From Candidatus Peribacteria bacterium (GTDB taxonomy: Bacteria > Patescibacteriota > Gracilibacteria > Peribacterales > Peribacteraceae): DNA of 47,336 nt. The DNA lies in assembly GCA_023245775.1 (NCBI GenBank), contig JAHFJR010000008.1, positions 1-47,336 of the forward strand, in the 5' to 3' direction. How positions within the stretch are numbered: position 1 is the first letter of the stretch; every line of letters starts with the position of its first letter. The translations under genes and the position numbers were made by a program. The notes below the pieces were generated by a model. It saw only the letters and a program-made list of their open reading frames with translations. It was not told the origin of the DNA and searched no databases. Positions 18,801-26,887 of the stretch are shown here, one piece after another.

Positions 18801-19182
18801 GGTCGTGAATCGGGCGTCAAGTTTGTCCGTGAATATCCATGTGTCGGGCGCATTGGTGTTCCTGACACTGCCGTTGGTTCTGCTCTTTGGTTCGGGGCTG
18901 GGCGCACTGTATGCGGATCTGACCCCCATCCTCTATGCGATTGGGGCTGGGGTACTCTCCGGCATTGGCCAATTGCTGAATTATGAGACCTTCAGGCGTG
19001 TCGATGGCTTCATTGCATTCCTCATGTTCAATATTTCCATTCTGATCACATTTGTGACCGAAGTGTTTTTGCTGCATACAGTGTATCCGAGCTGGGTCAT
19101 TCTCATCGGTGGTTTCATCATTATCGGTTCAACGGTGCTCGCAGAGGTCATCCATTCGCACTGTCAGAAGAAAGGGCTCTAA
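15886..19182 (+). CDS. RelA/SpoT homologue (HD, synthetase-like, TGS, ACT-like) fused to a multi-TM EamA/DMT-like region
   Basis: Single 1098-aa ORF; HD motifs AALLHDVLEDT and KLADRLHNVRT, synthetase-like RDFLAAPSDAGYQSLHT and ECRIRT, TGS-like region, then ~14 hydrophobic segments from about residue 640. Confidence 0.85.
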   Translation: MSPDFSLLEPSLTHLQSGDRADIRRAFEFAQHAHAAQTREDGSPYVLHVIAVAKIVARWGADRDTISAALLHDVLEDTQISKEELVASFGRHVGLLVESITKFTQADLSPDLPLDRKVETLRKLFDVMRLDMRGTIIKLADRLHNVRTIDTLPTEVRRKRFADETLSVYYKIACHLGMREVRFDFAEYCVPSSFPDGLQTRIERDRFCDEGQKLRSDIEHDLRTAHDAHGIRSVTLQKRNLLVFHERKVESGGTALLRDAFSVSLLVQTEDDCYRFLKILHTLYRPVSGQFRDFLAAPSDAGYQSLHTQVILPGGTAIECRIRTPQMLEQAEKGITISLFSDEKRAPTFSWLKRSAQLDLKTRDSSSAFFEALESDVLRETISVMVDGTRLSLPRGSTALDASYAFYDARAGTTLSISMHGRPVSFGETLEEDSDLKVTLDASTHANVDWLQMVSMLHARLLIVDVLKRSNKSQKISLGAVLLQKELDHFNKGVLQDLSKVQCQHTAVHFRREHFDDVLAMIGEGVVRARDIVFYLFPDHSRSLLSVVPGRYHFRLLVAGTQQRQGDLLARLHGIIRLSDVMVDRTTVRFNADTHHFDLLLVGSCADRLQFADFVDLLDRQEWTSKVQPLISRWQKFLLVGSFAIAFAVIFLDILLFPAYEQVLERLPVLPQFLIQSIPLIPILAASYYVLRLLQHYIVRMRSERWFLGTGLLLNVIGLLLLVLRIFLLKTATASLLPLIAIFSVSMIYVGYTFFQTEALFQQTNPVHLRPLSSKEWLRMRRKKIFGYLFRLLAVIIWGIQPLYLKYSPAAHVDPLARVFFMSVGILLISVLLLFVQLMLRLVRRVPHVPLLIPRNKELLGIIIGAAVFTYFLNASLVFTTSTNFILFNNFSPTFALLIAVVFWRDSIPYLKDPRHMLWIFLLFLLGSMGSSLLIYSDIHHPSIGTVYGDLLGMVAMAADTLYVIAQIRYMKVVNRASSLSVNIHVSGALVFLTLPLVLLFGSGLGALYADLTPILYAIGAGVLSGIGQLLNYETFRRVDGFIAFLMFNISILITFVTEVFLLHTVYPSWVILIGGFIIIGSTVLAEVIHSHCQKKGL

Positions 19183-19225
19183 GGTGCATTGATCTCTTCT
19201 CTCTGCTACGGTGCCTCTCTCTTCT

Positions 19226-20410
19226 ATGCTCCAGACATTTCCCATTCTCACCCTCAAAGAGGGTAGCGAGGTGCACGTCCAGAATCGTCACCATGCAATT
19301 TTTCGAACGTCAGTGCTGGCATATCCCGTCTGTGACAATGGTTCGATCGTCGAGGTCCGGAGTTCGATGGGTGATTTTCTCTGTTACGCCACGATCAACA
19401 ATCGCTCCTACCTCTGTGCGAGAGCTTTCGCATTCGAGGAGGGGGATCCCAAGGCAACATTGCGTCGGCTGATCAAGCGTGCCATCGAACTTCGAGACAA
19501 GATGCCCTCGCTTCATGGTACCGATGCGATCCGTCTCATCAATGCCGAGGGTGATGCCATTCCGGGGCTGATCGTCGATCAGTATGGGACCGTTCTCGTC
19601 ATCCAGTTCACGACGGTGGGCATGGACAAGATGCGTGACTGGATCGCTGATCTTCTCATCCAGATCAGGCAACCGACGGGCATCTACGAGAAATCGATGG
19701 GGGCAGCGAGACAGAAGGAAGGACTTGGTGAACGTCAAGGGTGGATCCGTGGAAAAGGGGAGGACATGATGACGGTGACGGAACGGGGGATCACATTCTT
19801 GATCAGTTTGAGTGGCAGTCAGAAGACAGGATTGTTTCTGGATCAGCGCGATATGCGCTCACTCGTGCGTGAGCTTGCCGCCGGTCAGACCGTGCTCGAT
19901 CTCTGTAGCTACGTAGGAGGATTCTCCCTTGCAGCACTTCACGGAGGAGCGATCGCTGCAGATGCCGTCGATTATGATCCTGAGGCGATCTCCCGTGCTC
20001 GCGTACACGCCAAGCTCAATGGTTTCGAGGATGCGCAGTGTAGCTGTTACTGCGAAGACGCATTCGATTTTTTGCGTCGACGACCTCCGCTGCGTGCCTA
20101 TGATTTCATCATCCTCGACCCGCCGGCATTCGCGAAGCGCGATACGGATCTCGAACTTGCGAAGCACACGTACACGGATCTGAATCGTTCAGCGATGGAG
20201 ATTCTGCCGCCAGGCGGCCTCCTACTCACCTGTTCTTGTTCCTATCAGATCACTCCAGAGATCTTCCAGACCATTCTCTTCCATGCCGCTCGTCAGGCAA
20301 AACGTTCTGTGAGGATTCTTCAGAGACATCATCATGTGTACGATCATCCCGTGAATATCTATCATCCGGAGATCGATTATCTGAAGAGTATGCTCCTGTG
20401 GATTGAGTGA
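19226..20410 (+). CDS. rlmI: 23S rRNA (cytosine-C5)-methyltransferase RlmI-like (PUA + SAM MTase)
   Basis: VLDLCSYVGGFSLAA, FIILDPPAFAKRD, LLTCSCSYQI. Confidence 0.85.
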   Translation: MLQTFPILTLKEGSEVHVQNRHHAIFRTSVLAYPVCDNGSIVEVRSSMGDFLCYATINNRSYLCARAFAFEEGDPKATLRRLIKRAIELRDKMPSLHGTDAIRLINAEGDAIPGLIVDQYGTVLVIQFTTVGMDKMRDWIADLLIQIRQPTGIYEKSMGAARQKEGLGERQGWIRGKGEDMMTVTERGITFLISLSGSQKTGLFLDQRDMRSLVRELAAGQTVLDLCSYVGGFSLAALHGGAIAADAVDYDPEAISRARVHAKLNGFEDAQCSCYCEDAFDFLRRRPPLRAYDFIILDPPAFAKRDTDLELAKHTYTDLNRSAMEILPPGGLLLTCSCSYQITPEIFQTILFHAARQAKRSVRILQRHHHVYDHPVNIYHPEIDYLKSMLLWIE

Positions 20411-20424
20411 ATCGCTCATGCCCA

Positions 20425-20919
20425 TCATTCCTTCTGGCTGGCTGCAGAGGTTCCCTCTGGGAAACGAATGCCATAGAAATGCACAGCGATTTCTTGCAAA
20501 CGTTCGCGCTCTTCTGGGTTCTCGATCAGTAATTGCTTGAGTGTGGGTTCTAGTTCGCCATTCTGCATCATGTCCAGTATTTGATCCTCAGTGAACTGGC
20601 GACGCTTACCATTCACAAGGAGTTGGTACCCGCAGAGTGCGGTGCACAGATAGACGGTGAACGTATGTAATTTCTGTGCGATGGGCGGAGCATTCGGAGG
20701 AAACTGTGGCGCCATTCCACTGACTTCTATTGCTGTGCCGAGGAAGAGTAAGGGCAGGAAGCTACTGATGATTTTGCGTTCTCTTCTGGTGTACTCAGCA
20801 GTCTTCATGTGAGCCTGCAAACGCGCCTTCGGTTCTGTGGGATACCGAGTGACATCAGAGTCGAGGATGATGCGAGGAGCTTCTGACATAGAGGAAAATG
20901 TTGTAAACACGTTGATCAT
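20425..20919 (-). CDS. hypothetical protein with TM segments
   Basis: 164-aa ORF. Confidence 0.5.
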   Translation of the reverse strand: MINVFTTFSSMSEAPRIILDSDVTRYPTEPKARLQAHMKTAEYTRRERKIISSFLPLLFLGTAIEVSGMAPQFPPNAPPIAQKLHTFTVYLCTALCGYQLLVNGKRRQFTEDQILDMMQNGELEPTLKQLLIENPEERERLQEIAVHFYGIRFPEGTSAASQKE

Positions 20920-21084
20920 ACATGGCCGAAGGCTTGCTCAAACAAGTGTCTTTGAGATGATGATTCATTGGAATGCAATTCTTAAGAATTCCGAAGGGAA
21001 AAGCCCTATAGCTAGTTTTCTAGATTTCTAGATTTGACATAATAAAGCTTCCTGTTAGTATAAACAACTTCAACCACTGAACCT

Positions 21085-22410
21085 ATGACGAACACTGTAG
21101 ATATCACATTCGATCTCCAAAAATACGCGCAAGAGGTGAAATCCGAAATTCCTTCGCATGATGATTTAATGAAGGAACAGGGTGTGCGATTCATGGAATT
21201 TCTTACCGGGCTCAGAGAACGAGTACGAGCACTAAAAGAAGCAGACAGGAAAATATTCATTGTTCTTGGTACAGGAGGAACATTCCAATCTGCCAGAACC
21301 GACAGTGGTTTAGCGCCCACTGGCTCACTGCGAGAGAGTTTTGACGCGCTTGGGCTTCCAGAAGATCCATCTGTGCACTTGGAGCTCTGCGATCTTATGA
21401 ATCTGGATTCATCTCAAATGACTGTAGATCAGTGGCGGTTTTTGGCGAAGATGATCATTCTTGTAGAGGAAACTGCATCGGATTTATATGATGGTATCAT
21501 CGTTACTCATGGCACTGACACGATGGCAAAGGGGGCTGCATATCTCTCTTTGATGCTTAAAGGATTCCCCAAGAGCATCATCTTTACGGGGTCTCAGGAA
21601 CCAGCAAGGAAAAGTGACAGCGATGCAAAGGATCAAATGGAAAGAAGTATCGTCACTGCAAAGCTCGCCTCAAGTCTGAATCGCCGTATTGCAGAAGTCA
21701 TGGTTTCTTGCGGTTTAAAAATCACCAGAGGAACATGGGCTGCAAAACTCGGTGATAAAACAGTTGATGCCTTTGGACCTTGGAACCAGCCGAATCAGGG
21801 CTTTGATGCAACTGACTGGGACAGAGCTGCACGGGATGGGAGACTTCATAAACTTGCACCTGCACTTCTCGATTTTGGAACAGGGAAGGGCAGAGGCAGT
21901 ATGGAATTTGCTGCTCATGCAATAACGTTCGAGAATAAAGGGCCATTTGAACCGTTTACAGAGATCACAAATCCTGCAGACATTTTCCCAGCAACTCTTA
22001 CGGATAAGTCAGGAATCGCATTCGCGCGACACCTCATTCATCAACGAGTATCTATTCTCACGCAGCTGGGAAGTGCCACTGCAGATAATAGGCTGGTGAA
22101 CATAGCACTGAAAGCAGGAGAGCAGGGAAAGATTGTCATCTTTGAAGCGCCATTTCACGACTCCACAGTCGAAGTCGGCACGTATGCAGCGGGTGCCGAG
22201 GCGCTGCGCATTCTTCCAAACCTGCAGCGAAGTCTACCAATCGTCAATACTTCACCGGCAACATTCGAGGCAAAATCGAATTATCTTATTCACCGACTAG
22301 GATTGCAGCCATCAGGAGATACGACAGGGCTTGGCGTGTGTTACACATCAAATGAGCTCCGCAGTTTCTACGATCGCATGGAGCAGAATTTGGTTCGAGA
22401 ACTTGTGTAA
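21085..22410 (+). CDS. asparaginase family amidohydrolase
   Basis: VLGTGGTFQSA and GIIVTHGTDTMAKGAAYLS motifs. Confidence 0.85.
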   Translation: MTNTVDITFDLQKYAQEVKSEIPSHDDLMKEQGVRFMEFLTGLRERVRALKEADRKIFIVLGTGGTFQSARTDSGLAPTGSLRESFDALGLPEDPSVHLELCDLMNLDSSQMTVDQWRFLAKMIILVEETASDLYDGIIVTHGTDTMAKGAAYLSLMLKGFPKSIIFTGSQEPARKSDSDAKDQMERSIVTAKLASSLNRRIAEVMVSCGLKITRGTWAAKLGDKTVDAFGPWNQPNQGFDATDWDRAARDGRLHKLAPALLDFGTGKGRGSMEFAAHAITFENKGPFEPFTEITNPADIFPATLTDKSGIAFARHLIHQRVSILTQLGSATADNRLVNIALKAGEQGKIVIFEAPFHDSTVEVGTYAAGAEALRILPNLQRSLPIVNTSPATFEAKSNYLIHRLGLQPSGDTTGLGVCYTSNELRSFYDRMEQNLVRELV

Positions 22411-22492
22411 CAATTCTGAGGGAGTGGTTTGCCCTTTCGCTCATAGACAGACTATAAATATCTGTCATATAAGCATAAAAACTTGGGAGAGT

Positions 22493-23149
22493 ATGATGCA
22501 CCTCATGACACGAGACGATCCTGCTTCGCGCTACTCCGCCTCCGGCACCGAGAACGAGTACATGGATGAGGCGAAGACTGTTCTCAAAAACAAGAAAAGT
22601 ATCACCGATCTCCAGACGCTGTACATCGAAGAAGAGAAAGGACTTGCTCGTGCATATGAAATTCTCCTCTCGGAAGTCCGCTCAAATACTCCGCTCACAT
22701 CTGAGCTGATTCGATATGCACACGGTGTCGTCTTCGGCAATCTGTACGAATGGGCAGGTCGATGGCGTACGGTCACCATCAGCAAGTCCGGAGTGACGTG
22801 GCCGCCACCGGATTATCTCGAAGGGGCGATGCGCTCATTCGAGCGGGACGTTCTTGAAAAATATTCTGCGAGTGCGCTTGGGGATGAGAAATATTTCTGC
22901 GAAGCACTGGGGCATGTCCAAGGAGAATTTCTTGCGATTCACCCGCTGCGCGAAGGCAACGCACGTACGATCAAACTGGTGACAGACTTGCTTGCAGTGC
23001 AGAGCGGTCGATTGCCACTCGTCTTTGATGAATCTGACGAGGGCAGAACGCACTACATCAATGCAGCGAAGGCTGCGATGCTTCAGGACTATAAACCAAT
23101 ATCTGGTGTTATCGAGACAGCCTTGAAGCGGGCGCTGAAACTTTCTTGA
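22493..23149 (+). CDS. Fic/DOC family protein
   Basis: Core motif HPLREGNAR; GNLYEWAGRWRTV typical of Fic domains. Confidence 0.85.
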   Translation: MMHLMTRDDPASRYSASGTENEYMDEAKTVLKNKKSITDLQTLYIEEEKGLARAYEILLSEVRSNTPLTSELIRYAHGVVFGNLYEWAGRWRTVTISKSGVTWPPPDYLEGAMRSFERDVLEKYSASALGDEKYFCEALGHVQGEFLAIHPLREGNARTIKLVTDLLAVQSGRLPLVFDESDEGRTHYINAAKAAMLQDYKPISGVIETALKRALKLS

Positions 23150-23351
23150 TCTCCTGTAAGCACTCGAAGCGGCTTTTCTTGGTGAACGGTGGTAATCCTT
23201 CAATCACACTATTGCATTCGACACATTGAAGGATGATCCGATGCCTCACACTGTCATTGCGGAGTGCCGGAGAGAATTGCCGAAGTGGAGTCCCTGAGCC
23301 GAATGTCATGAATACAGTATAGCACAAAACATTGTCTGCTGTTGATAGAAC

Positions 23352-23426
23352 TGGCAGCCCCACGGAGAGTTGAACTCCGGTTAACGGATTGAAAACCCGC
23401 TGTCCTAACCGTTAGACGATGGGGCC
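23352..23426 (-). tRNA. tRNA-Glu (TTC), CCA encoded
   Basis: Reverse strand GGCCCCATCGTCTAACGGTTAGGACAGCGGGTTTTCAATCCGT...GTTCAACTCTCCGTGGGGCTGCCA. Confidence 0.95.
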
Positions 23427-23443
23427 GAGGCGCACGGAAGTGC

Positions 23444-23541
23444 GAATGGATAATGAACAATGGAAAATGGACAATGATTTGGCTGAATTCAGAGCCAAAA
23501 CACATCGTCATTGTCAATTGTCCATTGTCAATTGTCAATTT
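23444..23541. repeat. 7-nt-periodic inverted repeat
   Basis: GAATGGA TAATGAA CAATGGA AAATGGA CAATGAT ... TCATTG TCAATTG TCCATTG TCAATTG TCAATTT. Confidence 0.75.
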
Positions 23542-23594
23542 TTGCTTGTTGGCCAACAATAGAGAGCAGCCTCAGTGCTTCCGGCGCTTCTCCC

Positions 23595-23996
23595 ATGTCC
23601 CTCTCCTCTTTCTCTCTTATCCTCGGCGTCTTCTTCTATGTCTTTGGTTTTCCGCTGGTGTTCCTGAGCGAGAAGTATCTGAGTTGGCAGCGGAAAATCT
23701 TGAAGGATGAGAATGCGATGCGTTTGGTTGGGACGGGTTTCGTGATGGTCGCTGCCCTCACACTTCGGCGGCAGTGGCATGTGAGTGCTGATGCTGAAGG
23801 AGGTGTCGTGCTCGTCGCGTGGTGTGTGCTGCTCAAGAGTATATTCATCGCGTGGTGGCCGTCCCAATTCAAGAACATTCGTAACCTCTTCGAGGATCTC
23901 CTCGTGGATATTCCAGCACTGCAGATCTTCGTTGGATGTTTGATGGTGCTGCTTGGGGCGCTCTTCACGTATCTTGGTCTCCTTCTGCCGCAGTAG
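23595..23996 (+). CDS. hypothetical membrane protein
   Basis: 133-aa hydrophobic ORF adjoining the next gene. Confidence 0.55.
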   Translation: MSLSSFSLILGVFFYVFGFPLVFLSEKYLSWQRKILKDENAMRLVGTGFVMVAALTLRRQWHVSADAEGGVVLVAWCVLLKSIFIAWWPSQFKNIRNLFEDLLVDIPALQIFVGCLMVLLGALFTYLGLLLPQ

Positions 23997-24563
23997 ATGC
24001 ACCTTTTGGCTCTTCTCTGCGCGTGGTTCCTGTTGCTTCTGATCATCGTGTTCTTTGGCTTGGTGATTGCGAGTACGTCGGTGCAGGCGCTCTGGATGGT
24101 GCCGTTCGTACCGACTCCCAAAGCGATCATCGACGGTATGGTCGAGTTTGCCGAACTGAAACCGCATCAGATTGTGTTTGATCTCGGAGCAGGGGATGGG
24201 CGCATTCTTCTGGCTGCTGAGAAACGTGAGCCAACGATTCATGCCACGGGATATGAGGGTGCTATCGGTGTCTGGTTGCTCAGCAAATTGCGTATGCGGA
24301 TGCGTCGGAGCAAGGTGCAGATGATATGCAAGGATTTCATGCATGAAGATTTCTCGAAGGCCGATGTCATCTTCACGTATCTCTCGATTGCATCCATGAA
24401 GAAGCTGAAGCCGAAATTTGACGCGCAATTGAAGGATGGCGCGATGGTCGTGACACATGCGTTCCGTGTTCCAGACATGGAACCCGATCGTGAGCGCATG
24501 GTGACGATGCCCTTTGGCAGAGGCAGTAGGATCTATCGGTATGTGTGGCGAAAAAAATCGTAA
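23997..24563 (+). CDS. membrane-anchored SAM-dependent methyltransferase
   Basis: N-terminal TM then IVFDLGAGDGRILLAA motif I. Confidence 0.7.
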   Translation: MHLLALLCAWFLLLLIIVFFGLVIASTSVQALWMVPFVPTPKAIIDGMVEFAELKPHQIVFDLGAGDGRILLAAEKREPTIHATGYEGAIGVWLLSKLRMRMRRSKVQMICKDFMHEDFSKADVIFTYLSIASMKKLKPKFDAQLKDGAMVVTHAFRVPDMEPDRERMVTMPFGRGSRIYRYVWRKKS

Positions 24564-24590
24564 CTGGGACTCAGAGTCCCAGCTGCAGGG

Positions 24591-26042
24591 CTACCATGTG
24601 ATCACGGCGAGTGGAAGATGTGCACACGTTTCAGCGATGAGGATGATGGCTTGCAGAAGGCCCCAATCGAGGTAGGCGATCATCAGTCCAAGTGGTGTCC
24701 ACATGCTACCGATGATCGTTGCGAAGAAGCCGAACATCATGGCAATCGGGATCAGCGGAGCAACGAGTAGGTTGGTGAGTGAAGCAACAAGAGAAATCTG
24801 TTTGAACAGGATGATCGTGAGCGGCAGGGTGGCGATCTGCGCTGCCATTGTCGCGACGAGAGATTCGCGAAGAGCAAGGGTCTCCGGCACGTGCCTGAAG
24901 AGTTTCTTCAGCGGATCTGAGAATTCCGCGATGCCGATCACTGCGAGGAAGCTCAGCTGAAATCCTGCATCGTACCAGAGGTACAAGGGATTCCAGCAGA
25001 GCATGACGAACGCGGTCCAGAGGATCGAGAGTCGCATCGTCGTTTGTCGCTCTGTCTGGAGCGCGAGCAGACCGAGCACACCCATGATGGCAGCTCTGAC
25101 GACCGATGCGCTCGCTCCGACGAAAATGGTGAAGAGGATGATCCCAATGATCAGGAACCCGAATCTTTTTTTCAGCGGCAACCAGAGGAGCATTCCAGAC
25201 AGGAGAGATAGAATGATCGTGACGTTGTATCCCGAGATCGCAATGATGTGGGTGATGCCGGCACGACGGAAATCATCTGTCAGATGTGTGGGAATGCCGC
25301 GACGTGAACCGGTGAGCAGACCCGCAAGCAGCGAGGCGTGCGGTTCGGGAAGAAGCCGATTGATCTGATGCTCGAACTGCGTTCGTAGTCCATAGATGCC
25401 TTTCAGAAGCCATCCGATTGCATTCGTCTTTTTGTAACCATTGTCACCGGCTACGGTAACCTGCGCTCGAGGCAGAATGGAGTAGATGTGACTCACACTC
25501 AGGTACTTGTCGTACGCGAAGTCATCGATCGGAATGGGGCGTTGGAGTTTTCCTGTTGCAAGAAGAATGTCTCCGTAGACGTACTCGGGCCACCCGCCGG
25601 TGTCGTTGATGAGCACGCGTCCCAGCACTGGAATTTTCTCTCCGTTTTTTTCGATGAGAAAATCCGCAGAGAGCGTGTATTTCGCGACCGTCGGTCGGAT
25701 GTCCGGTGTGTCGACGATGCGACCATGCACCGTCACCGCCGTGTCCGATGCGTAGTACTCAATATCGTGTGGTGTTGTGATGTGCATGGAATGCTGTACG
25801 ACGATGCTTGCGACTCCGATTCCTAGGACTATTGCGACTGCCATTGCGCATCCCATCGCACAGGAGCGGGCATTCTTGCCCGCGGCAGATTTCCTGCTTT
25901 GCATGAAAAAAATAATGGACATCGCGGCCAAAAATATTCCAAGAACTATCAAGGTATTTTCTGATGGTGGGTACCACCGTTCGGCTCCGATCGTCACGAT
26001 GAATGCGACGAGAAAGCCGTAACTGAGGCGTGAGGTCTTCAT
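24591..26042 (-). CDS. comEC: ComEC/Rec2-family DNA uptake channel protein
   Basis: GITHIIAISGYNVTII and LLAGLLTGSRRGIP; multiple TM; start overlaps rsmA stop (ATGA). Confidence 0.85.
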   Translation of the reverse strand: MKTSRLSYGFLVAFIVTIGAERWYPPSENTLIVLGIFLAAMSIIFFMQSRKSAAGKNARSCAMGCAMAVAIVLGIGVASIVVQHSMHITTPHDIEYYASDTAVTVHGRIVDTPDIRPTVAKYTLSADFLIEKNGEKIPVLGRVLINDTGGWPEYVYGDILLATGKLQRPIPIDDFAYDKYLSVSHIYSILPRAQVTVAGDNGYKKTNAIGWLLKGIYGLRTQFEHQINRLLPEPHASLLAGLLTGSRRGIPTHLTDDFRRAGITHIIAISGYNVTIILSLLSGMLLWLPLKKRFGFLIIGIILFTIFVGASASVVRAAIMGVLGLLALQTERQTTMRLSILWTAFVMLCWNPLYLWYDAGFQLSFLAVIGIAEFSDPLKKLFRHVPETLALRESLVATMAAQIATLPLTIILFKQISLVASLTNLLVAPLIPIAMMFGFFATIIGSMWTPLGLMIAYLDWGLLQAIILIAETCAHLPLAVITW

Positions 26043-26857
26043 ATCTTGCCGCGCAGATGTTGCAGGGCTGCATCGAGTGCGATCCATTCGTCGATCGTGA
26101 GCGTCTGTGGACGGCGCTTCGGATCGATCTTGGCTTCTAGCATGGCTTCCGGCCCCTTTGGCATCGCTCCGATACTGTTCCTGAGCATCTTTCTGCGTTG
26201 AGTGAACGCCAGCTTCGCGAGTTTCAGAATATGCTGCACTGTCTCTCTATTCGCTTTTGGCTCAGCGAAGCATTCGATGTGCAGGACGGCCGAGTCGACC
26301 TTCGGTTGCGGAAAGAAACATTCCGGTTCGACGAGACGCACCAGCGACGGTGTTCCAAAGAGACGTACGAGCACCGTCAGGATGCTGCTCGATTCCTCCG
26401 AGCAGATATTCTCTGCGACCTCGCGTTGGATCAAAAGCGTTAACGACGTCGGACGACGTTCGGCCTCGATGAGCGTATGGGTGAGCAGTGGAGACGTGAT
26501 GTGGTAGGGGATATTTGCGACGATCGTATACGGATGGTCGCTTGGCATCGGGACTTCCAGCGCGCTGCCTTGTACGATCGTGAGTTTCGGATTGCCGATG
26601 CCTGTGAACACGCGTAGGAAGGGGATGAGAGTGTTGTCGATTTCGATTGCGGTGACATGCGAGACAGATTTCAATAGTTCCCGTGTCAGGATGCCGATCC
26701 CCGGTCCGATCTCGACGATGCGGTCGGTCGGTTTCAGATGTGCGGCTGCAATGATGTCTTCCAGTACGAATTCATCGATGAGAAAGTGCTGACCTTTGTC
26801 GGTATCTAAATAAATGCCGTTCTGCTTCAAGAATTGGCGTATTTCGTCAAGTAACAT
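26039..26857 (-). CDS. rsmA: 16S rRNA dimethyladenosine transferase
   Basis: GQHFLIDEFVLEDI, VEIGPGIGILTREL, VANIPYHITSPLL; ORF track start is further upstream but homology starts at MLLDEIRQ. Confidence 0.93.
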   Translation of the reverse strand: MLLDEIRQFLKQNGIYLDTDKGQHFLIDEFVLEDIIAAAHLKPTDRIVEIGPGIGILTRELLKSVSHVTAIEIDNTLIPFLRVFTGIGNPKLTIVQGSALEVPMPSDHPYTIVANIPYHITSPLLTHTLIEAERRPTSLTLLIQREVAENICSEESSSILTVLVRLFGTPSLVRLVEPECFFPQPKVDSAVLHIECFAEPKANRETVQHILKLAKLAFTQRRKMLRNSIGAMPKGPEAMLEAKIDPKRRPQTLTIDEWIALDAALQHLRGKI

Positions 26858-26887
26858 ACCTCTCCAGTATGCCCTACATCTGCTACG

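Noticed and set aside
15886-19182. RSH-DMT fusion as two genes joined by a missed stop
   Set aside because: Translation runs without a stop and hydrophobic helices follow in the same frame; read-level check still advised
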